DNA from: an uncultured Pseudomonadales bacterium
Lineage (GTDB): Bacteria > Pseudomonadota > Gammaproteobacteria > Pseudomonadales > Azotimanducaceae
DNA: 64,000 nt
Direction: 5' to 3'
NCBI GenBank assembly: GCA_951813295.1
Contig: CATOTI010000001.1
Coordinates: 930,001 to 994,000, forward strand
The translations under genes were made by a program, and so were the position numbers. The notes under the pieces are model-generated. The model searched no databases, was not told the origin of the DNA, and saw nothing but the letters and a program-made list of their open reading frames with translations. The number at the start of each line of letters is the position of its first letter. Position 1 is the stretch's first letter. Positions 44,002 through 54,747 of the stretch are shown piece after piece.

Positions 44002-46362
44002 ATGCCCTTGCTTGCCAATCTGCGCGTCGTCGAGATCGCGCATCCGCTCACCGAATACGCCGGCCTCGTACTCGCGGGCCTCGGCGCGGAAGTCTTGTTG
44101 ATCGAACCCCCCGGCGGTTCCCCGACACGACAACGCGAACCGCGCGTCCCCGGCGCGGGATCGTCGTCGCGAGGCAGCATCGCGTTTCTCGCTCGGAACG
44201 CGAACAAGCGCAGCGTCGTGGTCGATCCTGGGCTAGCGGCCGATCGTGAACTCTTCGCGCGACTTGCTCGACGCGCCGACGTGGTGCTATCCGTCGACGG
44301 GCACCCGTTGGCAACAGAAATCGCTTCGGCAACGTCCGTCGTCACGATCGAGGATCGGTACAACCTCGGCAACTCGTCGATCGTTCCATTTGCGGCGAGT
44401 GGCGGCCTGGCGTCGAGCGGCTGGCCGGAACGACCGCCGTGCAATGCGCCGTCGTACCTGGCGCCCGACGGTGCGTCGATCTACGCCGCCGTGATGGCGC
44501 TGATCATCGAGTTCACCAGACAGCGCGGCGGCGGCGCGGCGCACGTATCGATTCCGCTCGATGAAGCGGCCGTCGCGGCGATCACGCCTTGGACGCGGCC
44601 ACTCCGTTCGTACGAAATGCAGGCGACCGGCCAGGGCATGAAGACCGAGCGGCGCGGCCCCGGCGGGTTCCCGATCTACAAGGTGAAGGACGGCTATATC
44701 CGCGCACTGACCGTGACACCGAAACAATGGGACGCCTTGGTGGATTTGCTCGGTTCGCCGGAAGATTTCACGACGGGCCCGTTCAAGGACCCCGCGTTTC
44801 GCCAGGAGAACGCCGACGTCGTCGTGATGATGTGCGAGCCGCTACTGGCGGATCGAACCGTCGAAGAACTCTTTCGAGAGGGCCAGAAGCGAGGTCTGAC
44901 GATCTCGCCCGTCTACGATCTACCGTCGTTTCGGGCCGATCCGCATGTGCTCGACCGGCAGTGCTTCACGACCGTCGACGACGAGGAATTCGGCGAAATG
45001 GCGCTGATGCGCCCGCCTTGCCAACCGGCCGACCTGAACGCGCCGGTCCGCGGCGCGCCCGCGCTCGGCGACTTCAACGCTAAAGCGGCAAAACTCGATA
45101 TTCCCGACGCGAAACCCGAGGTCGCGACGACGACGATCGATCCCCTCATGCCCCTCGCGGGTGTGCGCATTCTGGAACTCGGTGTCGGCGCGGTCGTGCC
45201 CGAAGCCGCGTCGCTACTTGCCCAGTTCGGGGCGGAGGTGATCAAGGTCGAGTCGCGCGTGCGCGTCGACTTTCTTCGACAGAACGGCTTGGCGGGCTAC
45301 ATGGACGTCAACAATTCGCCTACGTTCAATCAGCTAAACCTCGGCGTCAAAAGCCTCGCGGTCGACATGAACCACGCCGAAGGCGTCGCGCTCGTGCGCC
45401 AGCTCGCCGATCAGTGCGACGTCGTGATGGACAACATGCGTGGCGGTATAGCGGCCGGCTGGGGGCTCGACTACGCGGGAATCTCCTCCACCAACGCTTC
45501 GATCGTCTACCTCACGAGCCAGGGATTCGGTCGCGGCATCTACGACGGCTACCAGACCTACGGACCCAATCTACAAACATTCGCCGGCGTGACCGCCCAG
45601 TGGGCGCATACGGACGACCCCTACCCGGTCGGCACGACGCTCAACCACCCCGACCACATGGCGGGAAAACAAGCCCTCGTCCCGCTACTCGCGGCTCTCA
45701 TCGAACGAGAGAAGACCGGGCGTGGATGCGAAATCGAAGGGGCACAGTTCGAAGCGGCCGCCTACCTGATCTCCGATCGGCTGCTCGAGCAGACGATCAT
45801 GGGCGACGCACCGCTGCCCCCCCTGGGCAACACGTCGCGCGATTTTGTCCCGCATGGCTGCTACGCCTGCACGGGCGAGGATCGCTGGATCGCGCTCGCG
45901 ATCGAGAACGATGCCGAATGGCAGCGCCTCGTCGACGTCATCGGTGACGTTTCCCTCGACGATCCTTTGCTCGGGAATCATGCCGGACGGTTGAAAGCGA
46001 CCGAGCGAATCGACGCCGCGATCAGTCGGTGGTCGTCGGCGCGGGATGTCGAAGCGGCCGAACGGGCACTGCGGGACGCCGGTCTTCACGCTTCTCGTAT
46101 CGTCACCGGGCCCGACATCGAAAACGATGCGGACGCCCACACATCGGGTTTTTACGCGGCGCTATCGCACCCCACATCCGCGTCTCGCCACTACACCGCA
46201 CTTCCCGTTCTCTTCGAGTCCGGCGACGGTCAACGGCGTCGCCCCGCACCGAGGCGAGCGCCTCTACTCGGGGAACACACTGAAGCGGTTGTCTACGACA
46301 TCCTCAAACTCACGCCCGCCCGGGTTTCCGAACTTGTCGCGTCCGGCGTCATCGGCACCTAA
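44002..46362 (+). CDS. Double-length class III CoA transferase (CaiB/BaiF type)
   Basis: A 786-residue protein holding two CaiB/BaiF halves in tandem (about 1-365 and about 385-785; each starts with LRVVEIA / VRILELGVG and AEVLLIEPP / AEVIKVES). In the N-terminal half the region LAPDGASIYAAVMAL carries the likely catalytic Asp; in the C-terminal half it is NHPDHMAGKQAL. Usual members have 380-450 residues and act as paired chains, so this is a fused heterodimer-like form. It moves CoA between carboxylic acids. The N-half is less conserved in sequence and may be mainly structural. Confidence 0.88.
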   Translation: MPLLANLRVVEIAHPLTEYAGLVLAGLGAEVLLIEPPGGSPTRQREPRVPGAGSSSRGSIAFLARNANKRSVVVDPGLAADRELFARLARRADVVLSVDGHPLATEIASATSVVTIEDRYNLGNSSIVPFAASGGLASSGWPERPPCNAPSYLAPDGASIYAAVMALIIEFTRQRGGGAAHVSIPLDEAAVAAITPWTRPLRSYEMQATGQGMKTERRGPGGFPIYKVKDGYIRALTVTPKQWDALVDLLGSPEDFTTGPFKDPAFRQENADVVVMMCEPLLADRTVEELFREGQKRGLTISPVYDLPSFRADPHVLDRQCFTTVDDEEFGEMALMRPPCQPADLNAPVRGAPALGDFNAKAAKLDIPDAKPEVATTTIDPLMPLAGVRILELGVGAVVPEAASLLAQFGAEVIKVESRVRVDFLRQNGLAGYMDVNNSPTFNQLNLGVKSLAVDMNHAEGVALVRQLADQCDVVMDNMRGGIAAGWGLDYAGISSTNASIVYLTSQGFGRGIYDGYQTYGPNLQTFAGVTAQWAHTDDPYPVGTTLNHPDHMAGKQALVPLLAALIEREKTGRGCEIEGAQFEAAAYLISDRLLEQTIMGDAPLPPLGNTSRDFVPHGCYACTGEDRWIALAIENDAEWQRLVDVIGDVSLDDPLLGNHAGRLKATERIDAAISRWSSARDVEAAERALRDAGLHASRIVTGPDIENDADAHTSGFYAALSHPTSASRHYTALPVLFESGDGQRRRPAPRRAPLLGEHTEAVVYDILKLTPARVSELVASGVIGT

Positions 46363-46456
46363 CGGCGCAAAGCTCGATGGACGAAACAAGAAACACCGGA
46401 AACGTCTACATCCCGGACTAGCGCTTCTGTGCGCATGCGCAAACCCGGAACAGACC

Positions 46457-46996
46457 CTAGCGTGTCGTCGGCAGCCCTCTGTCGCGCGCAAAATCCCGCG
46501 CCGCCATCGCCACCGCGCGTGCACAGTCGCCCGGCGTCTCGCCGCCAGCAAACATGTCACGGCAGGGGCCCGAAAGAACTTCGCTTCGTGTGCTCGCGAT
46601 CCACCCGAAGAGTTCCTCGAAGATCGGTGGGTCGTCGCCCGCAAACGTCACAGCGCTCACCCGCTCGCCATCGATTCGCAGCCGGAACGTGTCGGTCGCC
46701 TGGTAGCCGAGCGCGGCGCCGAAGTCGTCGTTGACCGTGATCGCACAGACCCACTCGCCGTCTTCGAAGCGGCAGGATCGGCGCTCATCCACCGTGTAGT
46801 GCGCGGCTTCGGCCCACGCCTGGTAGTAGAGAACCGCGGTCGTCTCAGCGCCCGGCGCGAACATCTCTTCGAGCGCGGCGCGATCATACGAATAGAACGC
46901 CGAGACGAACGCCTCAGCCACTCGCCCGTCCGCCATCGCGCCCCCTCCTACCAGAATCAGACACGTCAGAACTGTCTGCCGAACCCACATCTTCAC
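46457..46996 (-). CDS. Secreted NTF2-like protein
   Basis: A 179-residue protein with a Sec signal (WVRQTVLTCLILVGGGAMA). The mature part has an NTF2-like look (VAEAFVSAFYSYDRAALEEMFAPGA ... YQAWAEAAHYTV) and two Cys pairs that could form disulfides in the periplasm (RSCRFEDGEWVCA, and GPCRDMFAGGETPGDCA). No function is evident. It follows the nitronate monooxygenase gene by 8 bases. Confidence 0.7.
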   Translation of the reverse strand: MKMWVRQTVLTCLILVGGGAMADGRVAEAFVSAFYSYDRAALEEMFAPGAETTAVLYYQAWAEAAHYTVDERRSCRFEDGEWVCAITVNDDFGAALGYQATDTFRLRIDGERVSAVTFAGDDPPIFEELFGWIASTRSEVLSGPCRDMFAGGETPGDCARAVAMAARDFARDRGLPTTR

Positions 46997-47004
46997 GAAC
47001 GGCG

Positions 47005-48111
47005 CTAGAGAAAGCCGCGCAACTGTTCGAGCGCGCGTTCGGTGTCATCGACCAGATCGCTCATGATGTCGGCACACGATCGAACCTCGTCGAAGTAGGC
47101 AATGCTCTGGCCCGCGCCCGAATGGATCAACGGCTCGATGTCGTGCTCTTCGATGGCACCGAGGAGATCACCCACGAGCACGTCCTGGTAGGGCATCTTC
47201 AACGGCTCGGGCGCACCGTCCGCCTCCCATTCCTGGCTCCACGCGGTCCTGACCTGGCGAAACGTCTTGCCGCTCTCGGAGCGCGTAATCACCGTGTCGG
47301 CGCTACCAGCGGCTTTGAGCTTCTCCCGATTGACGGGGTGCATCTCGTCCTCGTGCTCCTTCGAGAGCAACCATGCCGTTCCCATCCAGACCCCCTGGGC
47401 ACCCATCGCGAGCGCCGCCGCGATATGGCGCCCAGTGGCAACGCCTCCGGCCGCGAGCACCGGCGTGTGTCCGGCCGCATCGACGATCTGCGGGACGAGC
47501 GAAAACGTCCCGATCGGACCCGTGTGCGCTCCCGCGTCGTAGCCCTGCGCGACGAGAACATCGACGCCCGAGGCCCGGGCGCGGGCGACATGGTGTGGCG
47601 CGCCGATGAGCGCGAGCGTGTTTTTACCGAGCGACTTCGCCCGGCTGATGATCTCGGGCGGTGAGCCGATTCCGCACGCGAAGAGGTTGACGTCCGACTC
47701 GAGGACCGCCGCGATCTGCTCCTCTTCGATCTCCGTCGAGCGAATGAACCGGGTTCGCATCCCCGGTTCGGTCGCCGGCGGCACCGCATACTTCTCGATG
47801 AGTCCGTCGACGAAGCGTTGGTGCGCCGCGGGGATCTCGGCTTCGATCGCCTCGCGCGAGTTGTGCTCCGGCATACCGGGCGGCAAGACGAGATCGACGC
47901 CGAAGACCCCATCGCCGACGAGTTCGCGAATCTCGGCGAGTTCGTCCCGAATTTCCTGAGGAAATCGACGCGTCGCGCCATACACGCCGAAGCCGCCGGC
48001 TCGACTGATCGCCGCCACGGCTTCTACGGAATGTGCAAAACCGAAGATCGGGTACTCGATCCCGAAACGTTCGCAGAGCGGGTTCTTGAGATTCACTTGG
48101 ACGACTCTCAC
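47005..48111 (-). CDS. Nitronate monooxygenase family protein
   Basis: An FMN TIM-barrel enzyme of about 368 residues. Family marks: PLCERFGIEYPIFGFAH, ISRAGGFGVYGA, VDVLVAQGYDAGAHTG, LAAGGVATGRHIAAALAMGAQGVWMGTAWL. It oxidises alkyl nitronates or related compounds, or acts as an enoyl-reductase-like enzyme. The ORF could start far upstream inside glpK, which is unlikely; I used GTG at 48111 (GTG at 48096 is also possible). It is third in the run glpD-glpK-this gene. Confidence 0.82.
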   Translation of the reverse strand: MRVVQVNLKNPLCERFGIEYPIFGFAHSVEAVAAISRAGGFGVYGATRRFPQEIRDELAEIRELVGDGVFGVDLVLPPGMPEHNSREAIEAEIPAAHQRFVDGLIEKYAVPPATEPGMRTRFIRSTEIEEEQIAAVLESDVNLFACGIGSPPEIISRAKSLGKNTLALIGAPHHVARARASGVDVLVAQGYDAGAHTGPIGTFSLVPQIVDAAGHTPVLAAGGVATGRHIAAALAMGAQGVWMGTAWLLSKEHEDEMHPVNREKLKAAGSADTVITRSESGKTFRQVRTAWSQEWEADGAPEPLKMPYQDVLVGDLLGAIEEHDIEPLIHSGAGQSIAYFDEVRSCADIMSDLVDDTERALEQLRGFL

Positions 48112-48271
48112 CGGACAGTGCGTAGACTCTGCCAGGATCCCACGCGCAACCAAAATCGAGCGCGAGAAGGAATCGCTCGACACGAAGCCTATGCCAAGCC
48201 CGACCACGCCCGCGCGATGCTGAAAGGATTCGACGACGCGGGCGCGGCTACACCAACGTCGAACCGCCCCG

Positions 48272-49756
48272 CTAGCGCTGCGTCTTGACCTTGTCGACGG
48301 CCTGCTCCCAGCCACGGATCAGTTCCGCTCGACGCCAATCCGCCATACCGGAGTTAAAAGCCCGCGCAGTCCGCCAGCCGGCGCTGATTTCTTCGAGCGA
48401 CTCGAAGATTCCGATCTGCAGGCCCGCGAGGTAGGCGACACCGAGTGCCGTCGTCTCTGTTTCGACGGGTATCTCGACGGTCAGATCGAGCACGTCCGCA
48501 AGAAACTGACAGACCCAGTTGTTCCTGACCATGCCGCCGTCGACGCGCAGCGCTTGCGGTGCGATTCCATCGCGCCGGGTCGCTTCGATCAGGTCGAATG
48601 TCTGGTAACAGACCGACTCGAGAGTCGCCCGAACCAGCTGCGCCACATCGGTATCTCGCGTGATACCAAAGATCGCCCCGCGGGCGTCCGGATCCCAGTG
48701 CGGTGCACCGAGCCCGGTGAACGCCGGGACGAGATAGACGTCGTGATTTGAATCGAGCGACGCGGCCAACGCTTCCGTCTCGTCCGCGTCATCGATCACA
48801 CCAATGCCATCGCGCAGCCACTGCACAGCCGACCCGGCAACGAAGATCGACCCCTCGATGGCGTAGGTGGTCTCACCGTTCAGCCGATAGCCTACCGTCG
48901 TCAACAACCGGTTCTGACTCCTGACGATCTCCGTACCCGTGTTCAGCATGAGGAAACAACCGGTCCCGTAGGTCGACTTGATCATGCCGGGTTTGAAGCA
49001 GGTCTGACCGATCAACGCCGCATGTTGGTCGCCGGCGACTGCAGCGATTGGAATCGCCTGACCGACGACCACCTCGTCGGTCATGCCGAAGTCGTCGGCA
49101 CAATCAAGAACTGTCGGCAGGATCGCAGCCGGAACGTCGAAACGCGCCAGAAGATCGTCGTCCCAGCGTTGCTCCACGATGTTGAAGAGCAACGTGCGCG
49201 AGGCGTTGGTTGCATCCGTCGCGTGAACGCGACCGCCCGTGAGCCGCCAGACGAGGAATGTATCGACGGTACCGAATGCGAGCTCGCCCGCGGCCGCGCG
49301 CTCCCGTGCCCCATCCACCGAATCGAGGATCCAGCGCGCCTTCGTTGCCGAGAAATACGGATCGAGAAGGAGCCCCGTTTTGTCGGTGATCTCGGGTTCG
49401 GCGCCCGTCGATTTCAGCTCCTCGCAGAAGCTCGCGGTTCGCCGGTCCTGCCAGACGATGGCGTTGTGAATCGGTTCGCCCGTTCGCTTGTCCCAGATCA
49501 GCGTCGTCTCGCGCTGATTGGTGATACCGATGGCGGCCACCTCTCGATTCGTCCCCGCGGCTTCCCGCAGCGCATCGCGCACGACCCCGAGCGTGCTCGC
49601 CCAAATCTCTTCCGGGTCGTGCTCGACCCACCCGTCGGCGGGGAAGTACTGCGTGAATTCGTGCTGGGCCGTAAAGAGGGTCTGGCCATTCGAGTCGAAG
49701 AGCATCGCGCGCGAGCTGGTCGTGCCCTGATCGATGCTCAAGATGCATTTATCCAT
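48272..49756 (-). CDS. glpK: Glycerol kinase
   Basis: A 494-residue FGGY-family kinase that makes glycerol-3-phosphate. Marks: [17 protein letters not shown] at the start, [58 protein letters not shown] and [11 protein letters not shown]. Length is normal. It is 12 bases after glpD, so the two steps of glycerol use are in one operon. No glpF facilitator gene is next to it. Confidence 0.96.
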   Translation of the reverse strand: MDKCILSIDQGTTSSRAMLFDSNGQTLFTAQHEFTQYFPADGWVEHDPEEIWASTLGVVRDALREAAGTNREVAAIGITNQRETTLIWDKRTGEPIHNAIVWQDRRTASFCEELKSTGAEPEITDKTGLLLDPYFSATKARWILDSVDGARERAAAGELAFGTVDTFLVWRLTGGRVHATDATNASRTLLFNIVEQRWDDDLLARFDVPAAILPTVLDCADDFGMTDEVVVGQAIPIAAVAGDQHAALIGQTCFKPGMIKSTYGTGCFLMLNTGTEIVRSQNRLLTTVGYRLNGETTYAIEGSIFVAGSAVQWLRDGIGVIDDADETEALAASLDSNHDVYLVPAFTGLGAPHWDPDARGAIFGITRDTDVAQLVRATLESVCYQTFDLIEATRRDGIAPQALRVDGGMVRNNWVCQFLADVLDLTVEIPVETETTALGVAYLAGLQIGIFESLEEISAGWRTARAFNSGMADWRRAELIRGWEQAVDKVKTQR

Positions 49757-49768
49757 GGAAACGTTCCG

Positions 49769-51397
49769 TTAAGCGCATCTGTTGCGCGAGTCGAAGTATT
49801 CATCGAGCTGTTCTTGCGCCGCGTCGCCAAAGAGGTAACGACTTGCCGCCGCGAGCCCCGCGGAACGACGTAGCTCAGCCTGCGGGACCAGAAGCTCGAT
49901 CTTGGAGCGGCGCCGAAGATAGTCCTCGAGCCGAACGATCATCTCCTCGTTCGCGAGGTGCTCCATCTCGACGCCGCATACGCCGAGGTTTTCGATGAGC
50001 GGCTCGGCAAGACTCCGGTCGACCGCGATCCGATCGAGCATGGGATGCGCGTCCTCGCCGTAGCGCCGCCACAGCCGTTCCGAAAGCGACTCGCCCGTGT
50101 CCGCCGCGACCATCGAATCGAGGCCAAGCTCATTGGCGCGGGCGAGGAATTCCTCACGAACCACCGCACCCGGTTCGCCATACCACTTGCGTTTGAGGCG
50201 GATCGGCAAAGCCACACCGAGGCGACGCACCAGATCCGCAACCTCCTCACCGACGTTCAGGCAATCGGTCATCTTGCCCCCGAAAACCGAAACGTATGAC
50301 GCCTCGAAGTCCGCTTCGATCACATGCTTTCGCGATAGTCGTTCATGGTGGCCACGGCGCCGGTCGTCCGCTTTGATGGCGAGTGGGCGCACACCACATC
50401 GCTCGGCAATGATGTCGTCTCTCGTCAGCGGAAGCTCGAGATCTAGCCGTGCATTGATGTTCGACAGGATGAACTCGCGGTCCTCGTCAGTGACCGTCGT
50501 GGCCGCGTCGTCGACCAAGGTATCGGTCGTCCCGACACAAGTGCGATTGGCCATCGGTATCGCGAAAAAGAGCCGTTCGTCGTCGGCAAAAAAAGCGAGC
50601 ACTCGATGATGTGCGGAGATCCGCGGAACGATGAGGTGCACGCCCTTCGAGAGCAGATGGCAGAAACGGGTTTCGATCCCAGAGAGTCTGTTGTAGTCAT
50701 CCGCGAAAGCACCGGTCGCGTTGACCACCACCCGCGACCGGACCTCGAACCGTGCGCCCGTTACGGTGTCGACCACACTCGTCGTCCACGCGCCGTCATC
50801 GTCGCGTCTTGAGCCGAGCGAGCGAACGTAATTCGCCGCCCGGCATCCCTTCTTCATGGCATCGCGGACGAAGTTGAAGACGAAACGTGCATCGTTGTCG
50901 TGCAGAAACGCGTCCGAATAGACGATGCCGGCCGACGCGAGCGTGCTGTTGATGAGTGGTTCTTCGAATTGGATTCGGCGCCGGCGCAGGAAGCGCGGGA
51001 CACGGGTGCGGGCACGACCCAGCAGCCAGTAGAACCAGGTGCTCATGAGGATCACGAGGGGGTGGAACCGGAAATTGCGGTTCAGCGTCATCAGAAACCG
51101 AATCTCTTTGACGGTCGATGGGAAGCTGTCGAGCAGGTCGTTGCGCGCCCGACAGAGCTCGGCGACGAGGCCAAACTCGTAGCCTTCCATGTACTTGATC
51201 CCGCCCCAGACGAGATTCGACGAGTGCTGGCTGCTGAAGCCCGCGAAATCCCGCGCGTCGATCAGCCCGACCCGACAACCCCGCGACGCAAGCGCCGCCG
51301 CCGAGACGACGCCGTTGATTCCACCACCGACGATCAACACGTCGAGGTCCTCGCGACGCAACGCATCGAGTTGGGTATCGCGCAGCTTCTTACTCAC
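49769..51397 (-). CDS. glpD: FAD-dependent glycerol-3-phosphate dehydrogenase
   Basis: A 542-residue membrane-bound flavoprotein that oxidises glycerol-3-phosphate to dihydroxyacetone phosphate and passes electrons to quinone. The FAD-binding start is VLIVGGGINGVVSAAALASRG, then SSQHSSNLVWGGIKYMEG, and the later CGVRPLAI and VFGGKMT. Length matches GlpD of other proteobacteria. Confidence 0.94.
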   Translation of the reverse strand: MSKKLRDTQLDALRREDLDVLIVGGGINGVVSAAALASRGCRVGLIDARDFAGFSSQHSSNLVWGGIKYMEGYEFGLVAELCRARNDLLDSFPSTVKEIRFLMTLNRNFRFHPLVILMSTWFYWLLGRARTRVPRFLRRRRIQFEEPLINSTLASAGIVYSDAFLHDNDARFVFNFVRDAMKKGCRAANYVRSLGSRRDDDGAWTTSVVDTVTGARFEVRSRVVVNATGAFADDYNRLSGIETRFCHLLSKGVHLIVPRISAHHRVLAFFADDERLFFAIPMANRTCVGTTDTLVDDAATTVTDEDREFILSNINARLDLELPLTRDDIIAERCGVRPLAIKADDRRRGHHERLSRKHVIEADFEASYVSVFGGKMTDCLNVGEEVADLVRRLGVALPIRLKRKWYGEPGAVVREEFLARANELGLDSMVAADTGESLSERLWRRYGEDAHPMLDRIAVDRSLAEPLIENLGVCGVEMEHLANEEMIVRLEDYLRRRSKIELLVPQAELRRSAGLAAASRYLFGDAAQEQLDEYFDSRNRCA

Positions 51398-51443
51398 GTC
51401 GCGACGAATTCCCGCTAATACGCGCTGTGATCAGATGTGGCCT

Positions 51444-53063
51444 TCAATACCTGCTCGGTGTTTCCGGGACGATCACGCCGACCTCGGCCGCGTACGCGTC
51501 GTAAGCGGCAATCAGTTCGTTGACGAGCTCGACATTCGCTGCCGCGACGTCGTTCTGCTCGCCCGGGTCTTCGGCCAGGTTATAGAGCTGCCACTCACTC
51601 GTTCCGTACGGTGGTTCCTGGTACAGCAGCTTCCAGTCGCCGCGATAGACATAGCGACGATTGAAGGTTTCACCGGCGATCGCCTCGTCGGGAGCGTACG
51701 CCGGCGCCCCACCTTCGAACCGCGCCAACAAGGACCGACCCACCACGGACGCATCCGAAGAGCCGCCGGCAATCTCGACAAACGTAGGGGCAAGGTCCAT
51801 CACGCGCATGAATGAGCGATCGATCCCGGCCTTTCCATCGGGGAGAACGACAAACGCCGGAACACGGATGCCGCCTTCGGCCACCTTGCTTTTCGAATCT
51901 CGAAACGGAGCCGCCGTGGCGCGTGCCCAGGACGGGCCAAGCGTCACGTAGGAATCCTTGGTACCGATGTTCGCAACGGAATTGTCGAAGTTCGCGGGAA
52001 CCCACTCGTCGTTCCCGCCATAGAATTCCATACGGTGCGCCTCGGCCCCGTTGTCGGCCATGAAAACGATCACGGTGTTGTCGAGATCGCCACGCTCCGT
52101 GAGAAACTCGAGCAACCTGCCGACGTTCTGGTCGAGGCGATCGACCATGGCGGAATAGACCTCCATCTTCGCCACTTCGACCTCCTGCTGGTCCGCATCG
52201 AGCGACGACCAGTCCTCGACCCCCGGCTCGGTAGGCACACCAACGTGGTCCACCCCGACGACGCCTTCGCGAATGGCGCCCGCCATGCGCGCATCGAAGA
52301 GCGCACGCCAACCCGCGTCATATCGACCACGGTAGGTCTCGATATCGGACGCCGGCGCCTGCAGCGGCCAATGCGGCGCCGTGTATCCGAGGTAAGCGAA
52401 ATACGGAACGTCCTTCGGCGTTTCACCGATATACGCCATGACCTTGTCCGTCATGAAATCGGTCGAATAGAAATCATCCGGTAGCGTGATCGGTTGATCG
52501 TCTTCCAGCCAGCTCGCTTCGTAGTGGGAGAAAATCGGGGTGTCGTCGAAATGTCCCGCCCCGCCTTCGAGCAGCACGAGGCTTCGCTCGAAGCCACGTG
52601 CATTGGGTAGCGCGTGAGCCTCCGTTCCCAGATGCCATTTAGTCGACGCGACCGATCGGTAACCAACTGCGCCGAGTCTCTCCGCGACCGTCGGCACGGA
52701 TGGCAGAAGCTGATTCTGGTACGCGGGACTGACGCGCTGTCTTTCGGTTGCGTTCGATTGCGAGCCCATCCCGGCGAGATGATTGTCGGTACCGGTCATC
52801 AACATAGCGCGCGTCGGCGCACAGCTCGGGCCCGTGTGGAAGTTGGTCAGCCGCACACCCGAACGCGCTAACCCATCGAGATGCGGCGTCGCGATCTCGC
52901 CGCCGAACGAACCAAGATCCGTGTAGCCGAGATCGTCCGCGACGATGAGGAGAATATTCGGCGGCTGAACCTCGACGGAGGGCACGGTCTCGTCAACCGG
53001 CGCTTCGGGCGAACCGCAGCCCAGAACGACGAGAAGCCCTCCAACGCTTAAGAAACGTCGCAT
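51444..53063 (-). CDS. Lipoprotein sulfatase (arylsulfatase type), second copy
   Basis: A 539-residue sulfatase. The lipoprotein signal ends VVLGC (Cys16). The formylglycine site is Cys81 in SCAPTRAMLMTG (C-x-[PT]-R, Thr form). Metal-site residues are in VADDLGYTDLGSFGG and VFMADNGAEAHR. It is unlike the other sulfatase in sequence (Thr rather than Ser in the motif) and should have a different substrate. It is divergent from the amidase and 46 bases upstream of glpD. Confidence 0.88.
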   Translation of the reverse strand: MRRFLSVGGLLVVLGCGSPEAPVDETVPSVEVQPPNILLIVADDLGYTDLGSFGGEIATPHLDGLARSGVRLTNFHTGPSCAPTRAMLMTGTDNHLAGMGSQSNATERQRVSPAYQNQLLPSVPTVAERLGAVGYRSVASTKWHLGTEAHALPNARGFERSLVLLEGGAGHFDDTPIFSHYEASWLEDDQPITLPDDFYSTDFMTDKVMAYIGETPKDVPYFAYLGYTAPHWPLQAPASDIETYRGRYDAGWRALFDARMAGAIREGVVGVDHVGVPTEPGVEDWSSLDADQQEVEVAKMEVYSAMVDRLDQNVGRLLEFLTERGDLDNTVIVFMADNGAEAHRMEFYGGNDEWVPANFDNSVANIGTKDSYVTLGPSWARATAAPFRDSKSKVAEGGIRVPAFVVLPDGKAGIDRSFMRVMDLAPTFVEIAGGSSDASVVGRSLLARFEGGAPAYAPDEAIAGETFNRRYVYRGDWKLLYQEPPYGTSEWQLYNLAEDPGEQNDVAAANVELVNELIAAYDAYAAEVGVIVPETPSRY

Positions 53064-53196
53064 CTTTTCCCTCCGGCGAAAGCGCGAGTGTTGGCGATCC
53101 CGCGCCGTTGCGCGAGGTTTTTCGCCAAGAAGCCTTCGATTGACGACACCAACGCAGATGTTTCATAACGCCTGCACTGTCGTCCAGGAAAACTCC

Positions 53197-54744
53197 ATGC
53201 CCGAGCCACCTAAGCCCACACGACGAGAAGTCCTGCAGGTCGCCGCAGGCACCGTCGCCACACTCACACTCGGTGCGGGCAAAGCAATCGCCGCGAGCAC
53301 GGATGACCCTCGGCCACTGCACTACCAGACGCTCACCGAGGTTGCTGACCAGATTGCCTCGGGCGACCTGACCTCTGTCGCCGTCACCGAAGCACTGCTC
53401 GCGCGCATCGAAAAACTCGAGCCGACGCTGCATACGTATTACACCGTCCTCGCGGATCTCGCGTTGGAACAGGCGAGCGCGGCGGACCGGCGACGCGCGA
53501 ACGGCGAAAGTGTCGGCCGGCTGAACGGCGTACCGATCGCCGTCAAAGACCTTTGCCACATGCGCGGCACGCCGACGACTGCCGGGCATGCTTTTCGGCG
53601 CAACGCCATCTCCGACTCGGATGCGACCGTGGTCCGTCGCCTCCAGGACGACGGTGCAGTAATCGTCGGCAAGCTCGCAACGACGGAAGGCGCGATGGTC
53701 GGTTACCACCGCGATTTCGCGGTGCCACGTAACCCCTGGGGCGAACTCGACCGCTGGCCCGGCGTTTCATCGGGGGGCTCCGGCGCTTCCCCCGCGGCGG
53801 GACTCTGCTTCGCCGCACTCGGTAGCGACACGGGTGGCTCGATCCGCTTTCCATCCGCCGCGAACGGACTCGTCGGCATCAAACCGACGTGGGGGCGAGT
53901 CAGTCGCCACGGCGTTCTCGACCTCGCACCTACCCTCGATCACATCGGTCCCATGACGCGCAGCGTCCGTGATGCCGCGCGGATCTTGCGCGTGATCGCA
54001 GGGCAAGACGTCAACGATCCGACCTCGTTGTCGGCTTCGGTACCGGACTACGAGGCCGGCATTGCAACCGGCGTCGAGGGCCTTCGTATCGGATGGGATG
54101 ACGACTTCGCCACGCGCGATGTCGAGCCGTGGGTCGCCGAAGCCGTTCGGGGAGCGATCGACGATTTCCGCAACCTGGGTGCTTCGATCATCGATGTCAC
54201 CGTGCCGGAAATGACACAGGAAGAGAACGACGCCTGGAGCGTGCTGGCGGCGGCCGAAGCCGCTGTCGGTCACGCAGAGACTTTTCCCTCACGCGCCAAC
54301 GAATACGGCCAGTACTTCGGCGAGTTCCTCGCCGGCGGCCACGCCACCTCCTCCGTCGACGTCGCCCGCGCAACGATCGCCCGGCAAAACGCGAGCGGGC
54401 GCGTCGCGCCCGTATTCGACGGCATCGAGATGCTGGTCACGCCGACGCTCGCGTCGGAGTCGTTTCGCTACGACCCTGATGACGCCTACGGTGGGTTCGA
54501 TCCTAACCGCGGCACCCTCGCCGGCGTGCCTTTCGCGTTCTTCGCGCGCAGCGGGCGGTTCATCTCGATATGGGACTTCAACGGCTATCCGACCTTGTCA
54601 CTACCCTGCGGTTTCTCGCCGGACGGTATTCCGCTCAGCCTGCAACTGATCGGTAAGCCGTTGAGCGAAGCCACATTGTGTCGCGCCGGTTACGCCTACG
54701 AGCAAGCCCACGATTTCCATCGGATGCACCCCGACCTCGGCTGA
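53197..54744 (+). CDS. Tat-exported amidase (amidase-signature family)
   Basis: A 515-residue amidase with a twin-arginine signal (TRREVLQVAAGTVATLTLGAG, residues 8-28). The Ser-Ser-Lys triad is visible: Lys117 in PIAVKDLCH, Ser191/192 in GVSSGGSGAS, Ser215 in GSDTGGSIRFP. The start is ATG at 53197 with AGGA upstream. It should hydrolyse an amide in the periplasm; the substrate is unknown. Tat export suggests it folds before transport. Confidence 0.87.
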   Translation: MPEPPKPTRREVLQVAAGTVATLTLGAGKAIAASTDDPRPLHYQTLTEVADQIASGDLTSVAVTEALLARIEKLEPTLHTYYTVLADLALEQASAADRRRANGESVGRLNGVPIAVKDLCHMRGTPTTAGHAFRRNAISDSDATVVRRLQDDGAVIVGKLATTEGAMVGYHRDFAVPRNPWGELDRWPGVSSGGSGASPAAGLCFAALGSDTGGSIRFPSAANGLVGIKPTWGRVSRHGVLDLAPTLDHIGPMTRSVRDAARILRVIAGQDVNDPTSLSASVPDYEAGIATGVEGLRIGWDDDFATRDVEPWVAEAVRGAIDDFRNLGASIIDVTVPEMTQEENDAWSVLAAAEAAVGHAETFPSRANEYGQYFGEFLAGGHATSSVDVARATIARQNASGRVAPVFDGIEMLVTPTLASESFRYDPDDAYGGFDPNRGTLAGVPFAFFARSGRFISIWDFNGYPTLSLPCGFSPDGIPLSLQLIGKPLSEATLCRAGYAYEQAHDFHRMHPDLG

Positions 54745-54747
54745 AGC

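Noticed and set aside
46430..46441. TGCGCATGCGCA palindrome between the CoA transferase and the NTF2-like gene
   Set aside because: A single 12-base palindrome in GC-rich DNA, with no T-run and no promoter next to it, is not enough for a claim.
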